A DNA stretch of 64,000 nt, from contig NZ_JAMLDX010000008.1 in assembly GCF_024211275.1 (NCBI RefSeq), forward strand, positions 124,001 through 188,000, written 5' to 3'. The DNA is from Sphingomonas tagetis. Lineage in GTDB: Bacteria; Pseudomonadota; Alphaproteobacteria; Sphingomonadales; Sphingomonadaceae. The translations under genes and the position numbers were made by a program. The notes beneath the pieces were generated by a model. That model was given only the letters and a program-made list of their open reading frames with translations, searched no databases and was not told where the DNA came from. Below, in pieces: positions 25,923-35,482 of the stretch. Each line of letters opens with the position of its first letter. The first letter of the stretch is position 1.

Positions 25923-25939
25923 ATGTTGCGTCGCAACAT
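25923..25939. promoter_or_regulatory. 17-bp perfect palindrome upstream of a small secreted protein
   Basis: ATGTTGCG-T-CGCAACAT is fully symmetric. It lies 60 bp before the start at 26001 and just upstream of a CATAAT that could serve as a -10 (25956-25961), the position of an operator. The regulator is not identifiable. Confidence 0.45.
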
Positions 25940-26000
25940 ACGATCGTTTCCAGAACATAATGAGAGGTGCCGATCTGGCTCTAACCAAGGGAGAAAGATC

Positions 26001-26276
26001 GTGACCAAGACCCTGATCCTCGCCGCCGCCCTGTTCGCCGTTCCCGCCGCGGCCAGCGCGAGCGAGCGCAGCTTTACCCGCGACGGCGTGACCTACACCT
26101 ATTCCAGCGCGCAGAAGGGTGCGAACACCGTCATCACCGGCAAGACGTCGACCGGTTCGGCCTATACCCTCACCGTGCGCGGCAAGCGCGTGACCGGTCT
26201 GGTCGGCGGTGCGCCGGTCTCCTTCACCATCGCCAAGCCGCTGGCCGGGGCGGTCGAAACCGCCAGCGTGAACTAA
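26001..26276 (+). CDS. Small secreted protein of unknown function
   Basis: A 91-aa protein with a GTG start (AAGGGAGA 7-14 nt upstream) and a signal peptide ending ASASE (about residue 22). The mature part of about 70 residues is rich in Thr, Ser, Gly and Val ([33 protein letters not shown]) and looks like a short beta-sheet protein. No catalytic motif or Cys. It resembles small hypothetical proteins common in sphingomonads. Its stop overlaps the dGTPase gene tail to tail. Possible control by the palindrome at 25923. Confidence 0.75.
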   Translation: MTKTLILAAALFAVPAAASASERSFTRDGVTYTYSSAQKGANTVITGKTSTGSAYTLTVRGKRVTGLVGGAPVSFTIAKPLAGAVETASVN

Positions 26277-27436
26277 AAGCCTTCGGGCAAGTCGATCGGG
26301 CCGACCGCTTCGCGATACCGCGTGATCGCGTAGCGGTCGGTCATCCCGGCGATGAAGTCGGCGATATGGCGGCTGCGCCACGGCTCGTCCGCGGGCAGGC
26401 AATCGCCCCAGCCCTCGGGCATCAGCCCGGGGTCTGCCGAATAGGCCGCGAACAGCCCGCTGACGATCCCCTGCGCCGCCGCCGCCGCTTCGAGCTGGCG
26501 CGGGTGGTGATAGAGATTGGCGTACATGAAGCGCTTGAGCGCGCGTTCGGCCTCACGCATCTCGTCGGAGAAGCGGGCCAGCGTTTCGCCAGCCGCGCGC
26601 ACATCCTCGACCGTCGCGACGCCAGCGTCCGCGACGCGCCGCCGTGTCTCGCCGATCAGGTCGTTGACCATCACCCCGATCTGCGCGCGCACCAGTTCGC
26701 GCATCAGCCGTTTCGGCTCGCCATCCGGAAACCGCGCACGCACCGCGTCCCAACCGCGCGCGACCAGCGGAACGTCGAGCAACTGCTCGATCGTCAACAA
26801 CCCGGCCCGCAGCCCGTCGTCGATATCGTGATTGTCATAGGCGATATCGTCGGCGATCGCCGCCACCTGCGCCTCCAGCGACGCATGGCTGCCCAGCTCC
26901 AGCGGGAACGCCGCGTTTGCGGCGGCCAGCGCCCAGCCCGGATGCCGCGCCGGGCCGTTATGCTTGGCCAGCCCTTCCAGCGCCTCCCAGCTCAGGTTCA
27001 GCCCGTCCCAGCCGGGATAGGGGCAATCGACCGTCATCAGCGCGCGCAGCGTGTTGCCATTATGGTCGAACCCGCCCTGATCGCCCAGCGCCGCCTTCAA
27101 CGCGTCCTCGCCGGCATGGCCGAACGGCGGATGGCCGATGTCGTGCGCCAAGCACAAAGCCTCGGTCAGATCCTCGTTCAGCCCCAGCGTCCGCGCCACT
27201 GCGCGCCCGATCTGTGCGACCTCCAGGCTGTGAGTCAGCCGCACCCGGAAATGGTCGCCATCGGGCGCCATGAACACCTGAGTCTTGTGGCGCAGCCGGC
27301 GAAAGCTGATCGAATGAACGATACGGTCGCGATCACGCTGGAACGCATCGCGCGGCCCGCGCGCCGTGCCGTCACCCTCGACATGCAACCGCCCGCGGCT
27401 GCGCGCCGGATCGCTGGCATAGGGCGCAAGGGTCAT
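26273..27436 (-). CDS. dgt: Deoxyguanosinetriphosphate triphosphohydrolase-like protein
   Basis: A 387-aa HD-domain dNTPase that removes tripolyphosphate from dNTPs. It has [20 protein letters not shown] at the N-terminus, metal-binding His in [11 protein letters not shown] pair in [16 protein letters not shown], and a distal Asp in [13 protein letters not shown] chose the ATG at 27436, which starts [10 protein letters not shown]; the longer open frame overlaps the SPOR gene. It follows ftsZ and the SPOR/TPR gene on the same strand, with a 40-bp gap to the latter, and may be co-transcribed. Confidence 0.9.
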   Translation of the reverse strand: MTLAPYASDPARSRGRLHVEGDGTARGPRDAFQRDRDRIVHSISFRRLRHKTQVFMAPDGDHFRVRLTHSLEVAQIGRAVARTLGLNEDLTEALCLAHDIGHPPFGHAGEDALKAALGDQGGFDHNGNTLRALMTVDCPYPGWDGLNLSWEALEGLAKHNGPARHPGWALAAANAAFPLELGSHASLEAQVAAIADDIAYDNHDIDDGLRAGLLTIEQLLDVPLVARGWDAVRARFPDGEPKRLMRELVRAQIGVMVNDLIGETRRRVADAGVATVEDVRAAGETLARFSDEMREAERALKRFMYANLYHHPRQLEAAAAAQGIVSGLFAAYSADPGLMPEGWGDCLPADEPWRSRHIADFIAGMTDRYAITRYREAVGPIDLPEGF

Positions 27437-27476
27437 GCGGTGGTTGTCAGGCGAATCGACATCGCCGCGACATAGA

Positions 27477-29462
27477 TCAATTCGCCGCCAGCTTCTCGAT
27501 CTTCTGCCCGGCCTCGCTCGTCCAGACGAACGCCGACAGGCCCTTCTTGCCGATCGCGTTGACGAACGCCTGCGCCTCGGCCGGCGTCCTGAACGGTCCC
27601 GCCAGCAGCCGGTTGGTGAAGCGCAGCGGCGTGGTCCACGCCTGCTTGCCCCGAAACTCGGCCGGTGCCTTGGCGACGAGCCCGCGCCACGATTTGGGCA
27701 GGTCACTCACATTGGCGCCACCTGCAACCTGAACCCAATGGCGTGCGGGTTCGGCCTTGGCGGGGTCAAGCTTGGCCTTGGTCTTCGCCGCCGCGGCTTT
27801 TGCCTCAGTTGCCTTCTTAGCCTCGGTGGCCTTGGCCTTCGGATCGACCGGTTTGTCCCTGGCGGCAGGTTTGGCCGCGGCCGGTTCGGGCCGCGGCTTT
27901 TCCGCAGCGGGCTTGGGCACAACCGGCGCGGCGCGTGCCACACGAACGGGCGCGGCGGGTGGCGGCGGTGATGGCTGGGGCTCGGCCGGCGCGCGCTGCT
28001 CGCCCGGCATCGGCTCGACGCCCAGCTCCGACGCCGGGATGGTAATCCCCGAAATGATCCGGGCAATGACATTGTCCTCGCGTCCGACAGCCGGCGCTGG
28101 CGGTGCGGCGGCAATCTGCGCCGGTGCCGGCGGCGCGGTTTCAGCTGGCTCTGGTGCCGGTGTGGCGGGCGGCGCGTCGCTCGCGCCCGCCACCTGTACT
28201 GGCGGCGCTTCTGCGGGCACCGGCGGTTCCGGCTGCGGTTGTGGCTGCGCTTCGGCCAGCCGCTGCGCTTCACGAACCCGCGCCGCTTGCGCTGCCGCCT
28301 CGCGCTCGCGCGCCTGCAATTCAGCGACACGGCGCGCCTCGGCCTCGCGCGCCGCCTGCTCGGCCGCCAGCCGTTCGCTCTCGCGCTGCCGTGCGGCGAG
28401 CGCATCGCGTTCCTGCTGCGCTCTGAGGTCGGACAGTCGCTGCGCCTCGCGCTGCTGCGTCTGCAACTCGGCCTGGCGCAGTGCTTCGGCCGCGCGCGCC
28501 TCGGTCTCACGCTGCTCGCGCGCGCTGACGCGCCGCAACGGTTGCCGCTCGGCGCGCCTTGAACCAGCCTCGCCCCCCCGCGCGCCGCTGTCGGTCGGTG
28601 GCGGCACGCGCACTGGCTGCGCGGCGGCCACCGCCACGCCGGGCTCTCCGCGCCACGCGGGCAGCGGCGGCGCGATGCTCGCATCGGCAACCCGCGCCGG
28701 CGTGCGCCGGATCTCGCCGAAATGAACGGCGAATGCCTTGTCGGCAGCGGCCAGCATGGGCAACCGTCGGAAAAAGGGCGACAGCGCGCTGCCGTACCCG
28801 CCCATCATGCTCGCCGCGATCTTGTCCGCGCCCACCGCGTCGCCCGTCATCGCGAGGATGAACGCACGCGCGCGCCACGCCGCGCGGTCGCTCTTGCGCA
28901 GGAGCGGCTCGAGCACGTCCATCGCCTGCTTGGCGTCACCGCTGATGCCGAGCGACAGCGCGTAGCGCCGCCGCGTCTCGTCGTCGGCATCGCGCCGCAT
29001 CGCCACGCGGTGATCGCGCTGGGCGTGCGCCTGCGCGCCGATCAGGTCATAGGCAAGCCCGCGGTCCGACGCATAATCGTCAATGTCGAGCCCACCGCGC
29101 GCCGCTTCGGCAAACAGCCGCAGCGCTTCGCCCGGCCGCTCCATGCGCACCATCACCATCGCCTGGCCCGCCTGAAGCCGCGGGTTGCCCGGATCGAGCG
29201 CGCGCGCCCGCGCGAAGAAGCCCGCCGCAGCAGAAGGATCGTTCAACCGCGCGCTCAGCTCGCCTGCCGCCAGCAGCGCGCGCACGTTCCGAGGATCGCG
29301 CGTGAGGATGCGCACCTGTTCGGCGAGGCGGTCGGCATTGGGCGTGGCGGGCGGCGCCACTTCCTGTGCTGCGGCGCGCGAAGCGCTGAACGAAACGGTC
29401 GCGAGCGCCAGCGCCGGCACGATAAGCGCCGCGCGAGCGCGAAAATTGGAAATCCGGTTCAT
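27477..29462 (-). CDS. TPR-like and SPOR-domain protein
   Basis: A 661-aa exported protein. A signal peptide ends near residue 32 (ASRAAAQ). TPR-like helical repeats span about 45-250 ([35 protein letters not shown]). A long Ala/Gln/Glu/Arg helix (about 310-395) is probably coiled coil, followed by a Pro/Ala/Lys-rich linker (about 395-585). The C-terminal SPOR domain (about 585-661; [39 protein letters not shown]) binds denuded septal peptidoglycan. It sits directly downstream of ftsZ, the place where lpxC often follows in other bacteria. A periplasmic role at the septum is inferred. Confidence 0.85.
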   Translation of the reverse strand: MNRISNFRARAALIVPALALATVSFSASRAAAQEVAPPATPNADRLAEQVRILTRDPRNVRALLAAGELSARLNDPSAAAGFFARARALDPGNPRLQAGQAMVMVRMERPGEALRLFAEAARGGLDIDDYASDRGLAYDLIGAQAHAQRDHRVAMRRDADDETRRRYALSLGISGDAKQAMDVLEPLLRKSDRAAWRARAFILAMTGDAVGADKIAASMMGGYGSALSPFFRRLPMLAAADKAFAVHFGEIRRTPARVADASIAPPLPAWRGEPGVAVAAAQPVRVPPPTDSGARGGEAGSRRAERQPLRRVSAREQRETEARAAEALRQAELQTQQREAQRLSDLRAQQERDALAARQRESERLAAEQAAREAEARRVAELQAREREAAAQAARVREAQRLAEAQPQPQPEPPVPAEAPPVQVAGASDAPPATPAPEPAETAPPAPAQIAAAPPAPAVGREDNVIARIISGITIPASELGVEPMPGEQRAPAEPQPSPPPPAAPVRVARAAPVVPKPAAEKPRPEPAAAKPAARDKPVDPKAKATEAKKATEAKAAAAKTKAKLDPAKAEPARHWVQVAGGANVSDLPKSWRGLVAKAPAEFRGKQAWTTPLRFTNRLLAGPFRTPAEAQAFVNAIGKKGLSAFVWTSEAGQKIEKLAAN

Positions 29463-29590
29463 GCCTGTCCGCCGCTACACCACGCCGCGGCTGAACGCGC
29501 ACTGTCGGTTTCTGCCATCGTCGGCGAAGCGAGCCGCGCGAGCGGCGAAGCGAAACGGCCCAGTCCGGTCAGGGACGGGGCCGCTCGCGA

Positions 29591-31099
29591 TTACTGGTTG
29601 TTCTGGCGGTTGAGGAAGCGCGGAATATCCAGCGGATCCTTGTCGTCCTCGTCCTTCCCACCGCCACGCGCCGCCGCCATGCGCTCGAACAGCGTGCCGC
29701 CGCGCCTGGGTGTCTCCGCCGCCGGCGCCTCGTCGTCGCTCCCGCCGCCGGTCAGCCAGCGCCGGCGGATCGTCGGTTCGGGCGGCGTTTCGGGCTGCTC
29801 GGGCACCACGGCATCGCTGCCCAGCACCAGCTCGTCTTCGAACCGCAGCGGCTCTTCCGCGGCCGGCGCTTCGGCCGCCAGCGGCGCTTCGAGCGTCAAC
29901 TCTTCATCGCTCATGTCGGCCTCGGGCGCGCTCACCGACAAGCCCTGCTCGGCGGTTTCGGCGACCGGCGCTGTCTCTTCCGCTGCGTCTTCGGCCACCG
30001 GCTCGGGCGCGGGCTCAGCCACCGGCTCAGGCGCGACGTCCGCAGCGGCGGGCGTCAGTGGACGGCGCACCGTGCCGAACGAGAAGCTGCGCGACGTGTC
30101 GGCGGCGGATGCGGCAGCGGCCTTCTTCGCCGGGTCCGCCTCGATGCCGGTCGCAACGACCGACACACGGATCTTGCCTTCCAGCTCGGGATTGAACGCC
30201 GAGCCCCAGATGATGTTGGCGTTGTCATCGACCAACTCGCGAATGTGGTTCGCGGCCTCGTCGACTTCCAGCAGGCGCATGTCGTCGCCGCCGGTGATCG
30301 ACACGATCACGCCCTTGGCCCCGTCGAGCGACACGCCGTCGAGCAGCGGATTGGCGATCGCCTGCTGCGCCGCCTCGATCGCGCGGCTGTCGCCGCTCGC
30401 CTCGCCGGTGCCCATCATCGCCTTGCCCATCTCGCTCATCACCGAACGCACGTCAGCAAAGTCGAGGTTGATCAGGCCCGGCATGACCATCAGGTCGGTG
30501 ATGCCGCGCACGCCCTGCTGCAGCACCTCGTCCGCCATCTGGAACGCTTCCTTGAAGGTCGTGTTCGCATTGGCGACGAGGAAGAGGTTCTGGTTGGGGA
30601 TGACGATCAGCGTATCGACGTACTTCTGCAGTTCCTCGATGCCGGCCTCGGCCGACTGGGCGCGCTTCTTGCCCTCGAACGCGAACGGCTTGGTCACCAC
30701 GCCCACGGTCAGGATGCCCATGTCGCGCGCCACCTTGGCGATCACCGGCGCCGCACCAGTACCGGTGCCGCCGCCCATGCCGGCCGCGATGAACACCATG
30801 TGCGCGCCGTTGAGCGACTCCTGCACATGCTCGATCGTCTCTTCCGCCGCCGCGCGCCCGATCTCGGGCCGGCTGCCCGCGCCCAGGCCCTGCGTGATCT
30901 TCGCGCCGAGCTGGATGCGGTGCGCCGCCGTCGATTGCTTGAGCGCCTGCGCGTCGGTGTTGGCGACCAGGAACTCGACGCCCTGCACCTCGGCTCGGAT
31001 CATGTTGGCGATGGCGTTGCCGCCCGCGCCTCCGACACCGATGACGGTGATCCGGGGGGTCAGCTCGTCGAGGTCGGGCGGAAGGAAGTCGATGCTCAT
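29591..31099 (-). CDS. ftsZ: Cell division protein FtsZ
   Basis: A 502-aa tubulin-like GTPase that forms the Z ring. It has [18 protein letters not shown] at the N-terminus, the GTP signature [10 protein letters not shown] near residue 105, and the T7 loop [12 protein letters not shown] long acidic, Pro/Ala-rich linker (about 320-485) leads to the conserved C-terminal peptide DIPRFLNRQ that binds FtsA. I chose the ATG at 31099 ([16 protein letters not shown]); the longer frame is not conserved. It is the last cell-division gene of the dcw cluster, after a 130-bp gap from ftsA that may hold a private promoter. Confidence 0.97.
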   Translation of the reverse strand: MSIDFLPPDLDELTPRITVIGVGGAGGNAIANMIRAEVQGVEFLVANTDAQALKQSTAAHRIQLGAKITQGLGAGSRPEIGRAAAEETIEHVQESLNGAHMVFIAAGMGGGTGTGAAPVIAKVARDMGILTVGVVTKPFAFEGKKRAQSAEAGIEELQKYVDTLIVIPNQNLFLVANANTTFKEAFQMADEVLQQGVRGITDLMVMPGLINLDFADVRSVMSEMGKAMMGTGEASGDSRAIEAAQQAIANPLLDGVSLDGAKGVIVSITGGDDMRLLEVDEAANHIRELVDDNANIIWGSAFNPELEGKIRVSVVATGIEADPAKKAAAASAADTSRSFSFGTVRRPLTPAAADVAPEPVAEPAPEPVAEDAAEETAPVAETAEQGLSVSAPEADMSDEELTLEAPLAAEAPAAEEPLRFEDELVLGSDAVVPEQPETPPEPTIRRRWLTGGGSDDEAPAAETPRRGGTLFERMAAARGGGKDEDDKDPLDIPRFLNRQNNQ

Positions 31100-31229
31100 G
31101 CTAACCTGTCTCCTCAAGCGACGCACCCCACGACGCGGCCTGCTTAACCTTCATGTCTGCACCATGGACTCCGCCGGTGCCAGCGCATTTAACCAGTCAT
31201 CAACAAGTATTTTCAGTCATTCACCCATT

Positions 31230-32492
31230 TCAGTAATTCGCCCGAAATGCCGCGATCATCCGCTGGAACATCGCCTTGGGGTTGGCGCGGACAACCAATT
31301 GCCCCGCCGGCTCAAGCGTGCGCAGGTCGACCGGATCGGCCGCGGCAAAGGTCGCCAGCCCCGCCAGCGTCGCAAAGGCCGGTCCTGCATGCGCCTCGGG
31401 CAGCGCCGACAGGCCGCGCGGCCGCCCGACGCGCACCGACCGCCCCAACGCCTGCTGCGCATAGTCGGCGATGCCCTTCAGCTCCGCGCCGCCGCCGGTC
31501 AGCACGATCTGCCGCCCGACCGGGTCCTCGAAATTGAGCTTGGTCAGTTCCTTCGCGATATCGACCATCAGCCGGTCGAGCCGCTGGCGGATCACCGCGA
31601 TCAGCTGCGCGCGGGTGATGCGCGTGCCCTCGGCATTCTCCTCCTGCGCCGCGAGCGGGGCGACGTCGATCATCTCGTGATTGTCGCGCGGCGTCATATT
31701 CGCCGAGCCGTAAAAGCACTTCATGCGCTCGGCCTGGCCACGCCGCGTGCCGAACGCGCTGGCGATATCGTCGGTGATGTCGGCCGATCCGCACGCGATC
31801 GACGACAGTCCGGTCAGTACGCCGTCCTTGTAGACCGAGACGTTGGTCACGCCCGCGCCGATCTCGACCAGCGCCACGCCCAGCTCGCGCTCTTCCTCGC
31901 TCAGGCACGCCAGTCCCGTCGCGACCGGCGCGGCGATGATCGACTTGACCTCGAGATGCGCCGAACGGACGCACAAATCGAGGTTGCGCACCGGCGCGCC
32001 CTCGGTCGACACAACATGGATGTCGACGCCCAGCCGCTCGGCATGCAGCCCCTTGGGCTGCTTGACGCCCGCCAAACCGTCCAACGTGTAGCGCGTCGGC
32101 TGCGCGTGTAGCACCATGCGGCCACCCGGATTGATCGCGTCGCGTCCTGCGCGAAGCAGATCGTCGACGTCCGACTGATCGACGCGGTGCCCGCCCAGAT
32201 CGACCTCCAGCCGCAGGATGTTCGATTCCATGCCCCCGGCGGAGAAGCTGACCCACACATTCTCGATATTGGTGCCGGCGATGCGCTCGGCCTGCTCGAC
32301 CGCCTCGCGCACCGCGACCTCGGTCGCGTGCATGTCGGCGATATAGCCGCGCTGGACGCCGCGGCTCTCGCGCTGGCCGGTGCCGAGCACGACCAGCTCG
32401 CCGCCATCGCCCTTTTGCGCGATCAGCGCCGAGACCTTCGACGATCCGATATCGAGCGCGGTGATCAGTCCCTCAGGTGCCGTCTTCGCCAT
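31230..32492 (-). CDS. ftsA: Cell division protein FtsA
   Basis: A 420-aa actin-like ATPase tethering FtsZ to the membrane. ITALDIGSSKVSALIA is the phosphate-1 motif, VEIGAGVTNVSVY phosphate 2, and LTGGGAELKG the adenosine motif. The 1C subdomain lies near 85-170. The C-terminus MFQRMIAAFRANY is the amphipathic membrane-binding helix. It lies 8 bp downstream of ftsQ. Confidence 0.96.
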   Translation of the reverse strand: MAKTAPEGLITALDIGSSKVSALIAQKGDGGELVVLGTGQRESRGVQRGYIADMHATEVAVREAVEQAERIAGTNIENVWVSFSAGGMESNILRLEVDLGGHRVDQSDVDDLLRAGRDAINPGGRMVLHAQPTRYTLDGLAGVKQPKGLHAERLGVDIHVVSTEGAPVRNLDLCVRSAHLEVKSIIAAPVATGLACLSEEERELGVALVEIGAGVTNVSVYKDGVLTGLSSIACGSADITDDIASAFGTRRGQAERMKCFYGSANMTPRDNHEMIDVAPLAAQEENAEGTRITRAQLIAVIRQRLDRLMVDIAKELTKLNFEDPVGRQIVLTGGGAELKGIADYAQQALGRSVRVGRPRGLSALPEAHAGPAFATLAGLATFAAADPVDLRTLEPAGQLVVRANPKAMFQRMIAAFRANY

Positions 32493-32500
32493 AAATCCCC

Positions 32501-33421
32501 CTACTCGCCCACACTCGCCGTTTCGATCGTCTTGCGAACCACTTGCCCCGGCATCCGCACCACCAGCCGCGTCGGATCGCGCATGTCGAAGCGCATATAG
32601 CCGCGCCCCAGCAACCGGTCGGCGCCGTCCAGCTCGGCGAACTTGGTCAGCGCCTTGGCCGCATCCGCCTCGCCCTCGGGCAGCGCCAGCCGCTCGCCGG
32701 TGTTAAAGCTCAGATCCCAGCGCCGGTTGCCGATCCACGTTGCAGCCTTGACCAGCGGCTTGAGCGCCGGTGCGGCATCGAGCAGCCGCTGATAGGCAGG
32801 CTGCTGCGCATAGGCGCCGTCACCGATCACCAGCGGCAGGTCGGGCATCGCCTCGGCCGACACCGGCTCGAGCAGCACGCCCTCGGCGTCGATCAGCATC
32901 AGCTGACCCTTGTGCTGCCACACTGCCGCCGCCTTGCGCTCAACGATATGGATCATCAGCGTGTCGGGCAGCCGCCGCGAGACGCGCGCGTCCGCCACCC
33001 AGCCGATCGACATCAGCTTGCCGCGCACTTCCTCCAGATCGACCAAAGGCATCGCCTGCGACTTCTGGTCGAGCGCGTAGTTATAGACCGCCATCTTGTC
33101 GGCGCGCTTGATCCCGGTAACCTCGACCTGCTCGACGCGGAAGCCCGCGCGGCCGACGCTCTCCGCCACCGCGCTGCCGATGATCCCCGGCACGCCGAAG
33201 ATCGTCGCCACGCCCAGCACCGACGCCACCGCGATCCCGGTGATCCCCCACACCGTCATCCGGTGCAGCGTCGCCTCGCTGACCGGAAGCGCCGCGATGG
33301 CGAGGTCGAGCACGTTGGGCTGCTTCTTCTTGGCGACCGCGCGCGAGTTCTGCGCACGCCGCTTGGGCTTGACCGACGGACGCTTGGCGGGCGCTCTGGT
33401 AGAGGGCGGCTTGCGGCTCAT
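32501..33421 (-). CDS. ftsQ: Cell division protein FtsQ
   Basis: A 306-aa bitopic inner-membrane protein. A basic cytoplasmic tail (1-55, many Lys/Arg) and one membrane helix (about 57-85) precede a POTRA domain beginning FRVEQVEVTGIKRADKMAVY and a beta domain to about 280. It joins the FtsQLB complex that recruits FtsW/FtsI. The ATG at 33421 overlaps the ddl stop (ATGA). Confidence 0.94.
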   Translation of the reverse strand: MSRKPPSTRAPAKRPSVKPKRRAQNSRAVAKKKQPNVLDLAIAALPVSEATLHRMTVWGITGIAVASVLGVATIFGVPGIIGSAVAESVGRAGFRVEQVEVTGIKRADKMAVYNYALDQKSQAMPLVDLEEVRGKLMSIGWVADARVSRRLPDTLMIHIVERKAAAVWQHKGQLMLIDAEGVLLEPVSAEAMPDLPLVIGDGAYAQQPAYQRLLDAAPALKPLVKAATWIGNRRWDLSFNTGERLALPEGEADAAKALTKFAELDGADRLLGRGYMRFDMRDPTRLVVRMPGQVVRKTIETASVGE

Positions 33422-34353
33422 CCCGCATCCGCCTCGAGTGCTTCGTCGACAATCGCCTGAACCAGCTCGGGATAGCTCATGCCCAGCTTCTTCGCCTGTT
33501 CGGGCACCAGGCTCAGCGGCGTCATCCCCGGCTGGGTGTTGACCTCCAGCAGGAACAGCCCCTCGACGCCGAGATCGTCGTCCCAGCGGAAGTCCGAGCG
33601 CGACGCGCCCTTGCAGCCGAGCAGCCGGTGCGCGTCGAGCGCGATCTGCTTGCACGCCTCGGCGATCTCGTCGGGAATCTCGGCGGGGCAGACATGCTCG
33701 GTCAGCCCGTCGGTGTACTTGGCGTCGAAATCATAGAAGCCGCTCTTGGGTTTGAGTTCGGTCACCAGCAGCGCGCGGTCGCCCAGCACCGCGGTGGTCA
33801 GTTCGCGCCCGCGGATGAACGGTTCGGCGAGCAACTCGTCGAACTCCTGCCACGGCCCCTTGGCTTCGGCCGAGATCGGGTTGCCATAATTGCCCTCGGC
33901 GGTGACGATCGCCACCCCGACCGACGAGCCCTCGTTGACGGGCTTGAGCACATAGGGCCGCGGCAGCGGGTCGCGCTCGTACAGCGACGCGGTCGACACG
34001 ATATGCCCGCCCGGCATCGGAATGCCCTGCGGCACCAGCGACTGTTTGGTCAGCTGCTTGTCGATCGCGATCACCGAGGTGACGAGGCCCGAATGCGTGT
34101 ATTTGAGGCCCATCAGGTCGAGCATGCCCTGCACCGTCCCGTCCTCGCCGGGCGTGCCGTGCAGCGCGTTGAACACGACATCGGGCTTCGCCGCCGCAAG
34201 CTTCGCAGCGACGTCGCGGTCCATGTCGATCCGCGTGACCTTGTGCCCGAGCGACTCCAGCGCCTCGGCGACGCCCTCACCCGACATCAACGACACCGGC
34301 CGCTCCGCGGACCAGCCACCCATCAGAACCGCGATGTGCAACTTCTCACTCAC
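33418..34353 (-). CDS. ddl: D-alanine-D-alanine ligase
   Basis: A 311-aa ATP-grasp ligase joining two D-Ala for the peptidoglycan stem peptide. It has VLMGGWSAERPVSLMSG (N-terminal loop with the conserved Glu/Ser), LHGTPGEDGTVQG, YVLKPVNEGSSVGV (ATP-grasp Lys), and LEVNTQPGMTPLSLVPEQA (metal and substrate residues). I chose the GTG at 34353, which overlaps the murB stop as GTGA. Confidence 0.96.
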   Translation of the reverse strand: MSEKLHIAVLMGGWSAERPVSLMSGEGVAEALESLGHKVTRIDMDRDVAAKLAAAKPDVVFNALHGTPGEDGTVQGMLDLMGLKYTHSGLVTSVIAIDKQLTKQSLVPQGIPMPGGHIVSTASLYERDPLPRPYVLKPVNEGSSVGVAIVTAEGNYGNPISAEAKGPWQEFDELLAEPFIRGRELTTAVLGDRALLVTELKPKSGFYDFDAKYTDGLTEHVCPAEIPDEIAEACKQIALDAHRLLGCKGASRSDFRWDDDLGVEGLFLLEVNTQPGMTPLSLVPEQAKKLGMSYPELVQAIVDEALEADAG

Positions 34354-35291
34354 TTCGATACACCCACACGCTCTTGTTCGTCGTCGGCGAACACGCCGAC
34401 ACGCTGAATTTCCCATTCCAGTTCGACGCCGGAATGCGCCTTCACCTTTGCCCGCACATCCTCGCCCAGACCCTCGATGTCCGCACTGGTCGCGTCACCG
34501 AGATTGAGCAGGAAGTTGGTGTGCTTCTCGCTCACCTGCGCCCCGCCGCGCGTCATCCCGCGACAGCCCGCCGCGTCGACCAGTGCCCATGCCTTTTGCC
34601 CGGCCGGGTTCTTGAAGGTCGAGCCGCCGGTCTTGCTACGCAGCGGCTGCGATTCCTCGCGCGCGTTGGCGATGCGGTCCATCTCGGCCTGGATCGCCGC
34701 CGGATCGCCGCGCTTGCCGCGAAACACAGCGCTCACCACCACCGCGCCGTCGGGCAGCTCGGAATGGCGATAGGTGTAATCGAGGTCGGCGGCCGGCAGC
34801 GTCACGAGTTCGCCCGAACGCAGCACCACGTCGCAATCGACCAATATGTCCGCCGTCTCGCGGCCATAGGCGCCGCCGTTCATCCGCACGAAGCCGCCGA
34901 CGGTGCCCGGGATCGAACGCAGAAATTCCAGCCCGGCGATCCCCGCATCGCGTGCCGTCGAGGATACGAGGATCCCAGACGCACCGCCGCCACAGTCCAG
35001 CGTCAGGTCATCCTCGGAATCGCCATGCGGCGCGACCTTGGCAAAGACTTTGCCCAGCCGCACCACCACACCCGGCACGCCGCCGTCGCGCACGATCAGG
35101 TTGGACCCCAGCCCCAGCGCCATCACCGGCACCGCCGGATCCAGCTCGGCCATGAACGCGCACAGATCCTCGACATCCGCCGGCTCGAACAGCCATTCCG
35201 ACGGCCCGCCGCTCTTGAACCAGACGAGCGGCGCCAGCGGCGCGTCGGCGGTCAGCTTCCCCCGCACCTTGGGGAGAAGCGCGACGCTCAC
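34350..35291 (-). CDS. murB: UDP-N-acetylenolpyruvoylglucosamine reductase
   Basis: A 313-aa FAD enzyme making UDP-MurNAc. VWFKSGGPSEWLFEPADVED and LGLGSNLIVRDGGV form the FAD site. SIPGTVGGFVRMNGGAYG is the family signature, GGSTFKNP holds the catalytic Ser and SEKHTNFLLNLGDAT the distal Glu motif. The GTG at 35291 overlaps the stop of a 64-aa gene as GTGA. Confidence 0.96.
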   Translation of the reverse strand: MSVALLPKVRGKLTADAPLAPLVWFKSGGPSEWLFEPADVEDLCAFMAELDPAVPVMALGLGSNLIVRDGGVPGVVVRLGKVFAKVAPHGDSEDDLTLDCGGGASGILVSSTARDAGIAGLEFLRSIPGTVGGFVRMNGGAYGRETADILVDCDVVLRSGELVTLPAADLDYTYRHSELPDGAVVVSAVFRGKRGDPAAIQAEMDRIANAREESQPLRSKTGGSTFKNPAGQKAWALVDAAGCRGMTRGGAQVSEKHTNFLLNLGDATSADIEGLGEDVRAKVKAHSGVELEWEIQRVGVFADDEQERVGVSK

Positions 35292-35482
35292 TTGATCCCC
35301 CAATATTTCGCCCATTGCTTCCACAGCTTGAGGTTCGCCTCGGCCGCCTTCTGCCCGGCTTCCTGCAGATCGGTCACCGGTTCGCCGGCATCGAGCAGCT
35401 TCTTCGCCGCATCCATCTGCGCCTTCTGCGCGCGCAGGATTTCGCGCTGCATGTCGGTGGCGAGGGTGAACCAGTCGCTCAT
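35288..35482 (-). CDS. Conserved-looking 64-aa protein between murC and murB
   Basis: A 64-aa protein (starts [16 protein letters not shown]) coupled by 4-bp overlaps to both murC (ATGA) and murB (GTGA), so it is very likely translated. It is predicted to be a single amphipathic helix or helical hairpin with Lys, Gln and Glu ([26 protein letters not shown]) and a Trp-rich basic end that could touch the membrane. It has no signal peptide and no known motif that I recognise. By position it may assist the cytoplasmic Mur enzymes or be a division accessory; the function is unknown. Confidence 0.8.
   Translation of the reverse strand: MSDWFTLATDMQREILRAQKAQMDAAKKLLDAGEPVTDLQEAGQKAAEANLKLWKQWAKYWGIK

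Noticed and set aside
28722..32111. A very long plus-strand open frame (over 1100 codons) antisense to the SPOR gene, ftsZ and ftsA
   Set aside because: It is a shadow of codon bias in GC-rich DNA. The opposite strand encodes well-conserved FtsZ and FtsA; the plus frame has no domain and is rich in Arg, Ser and Ala.
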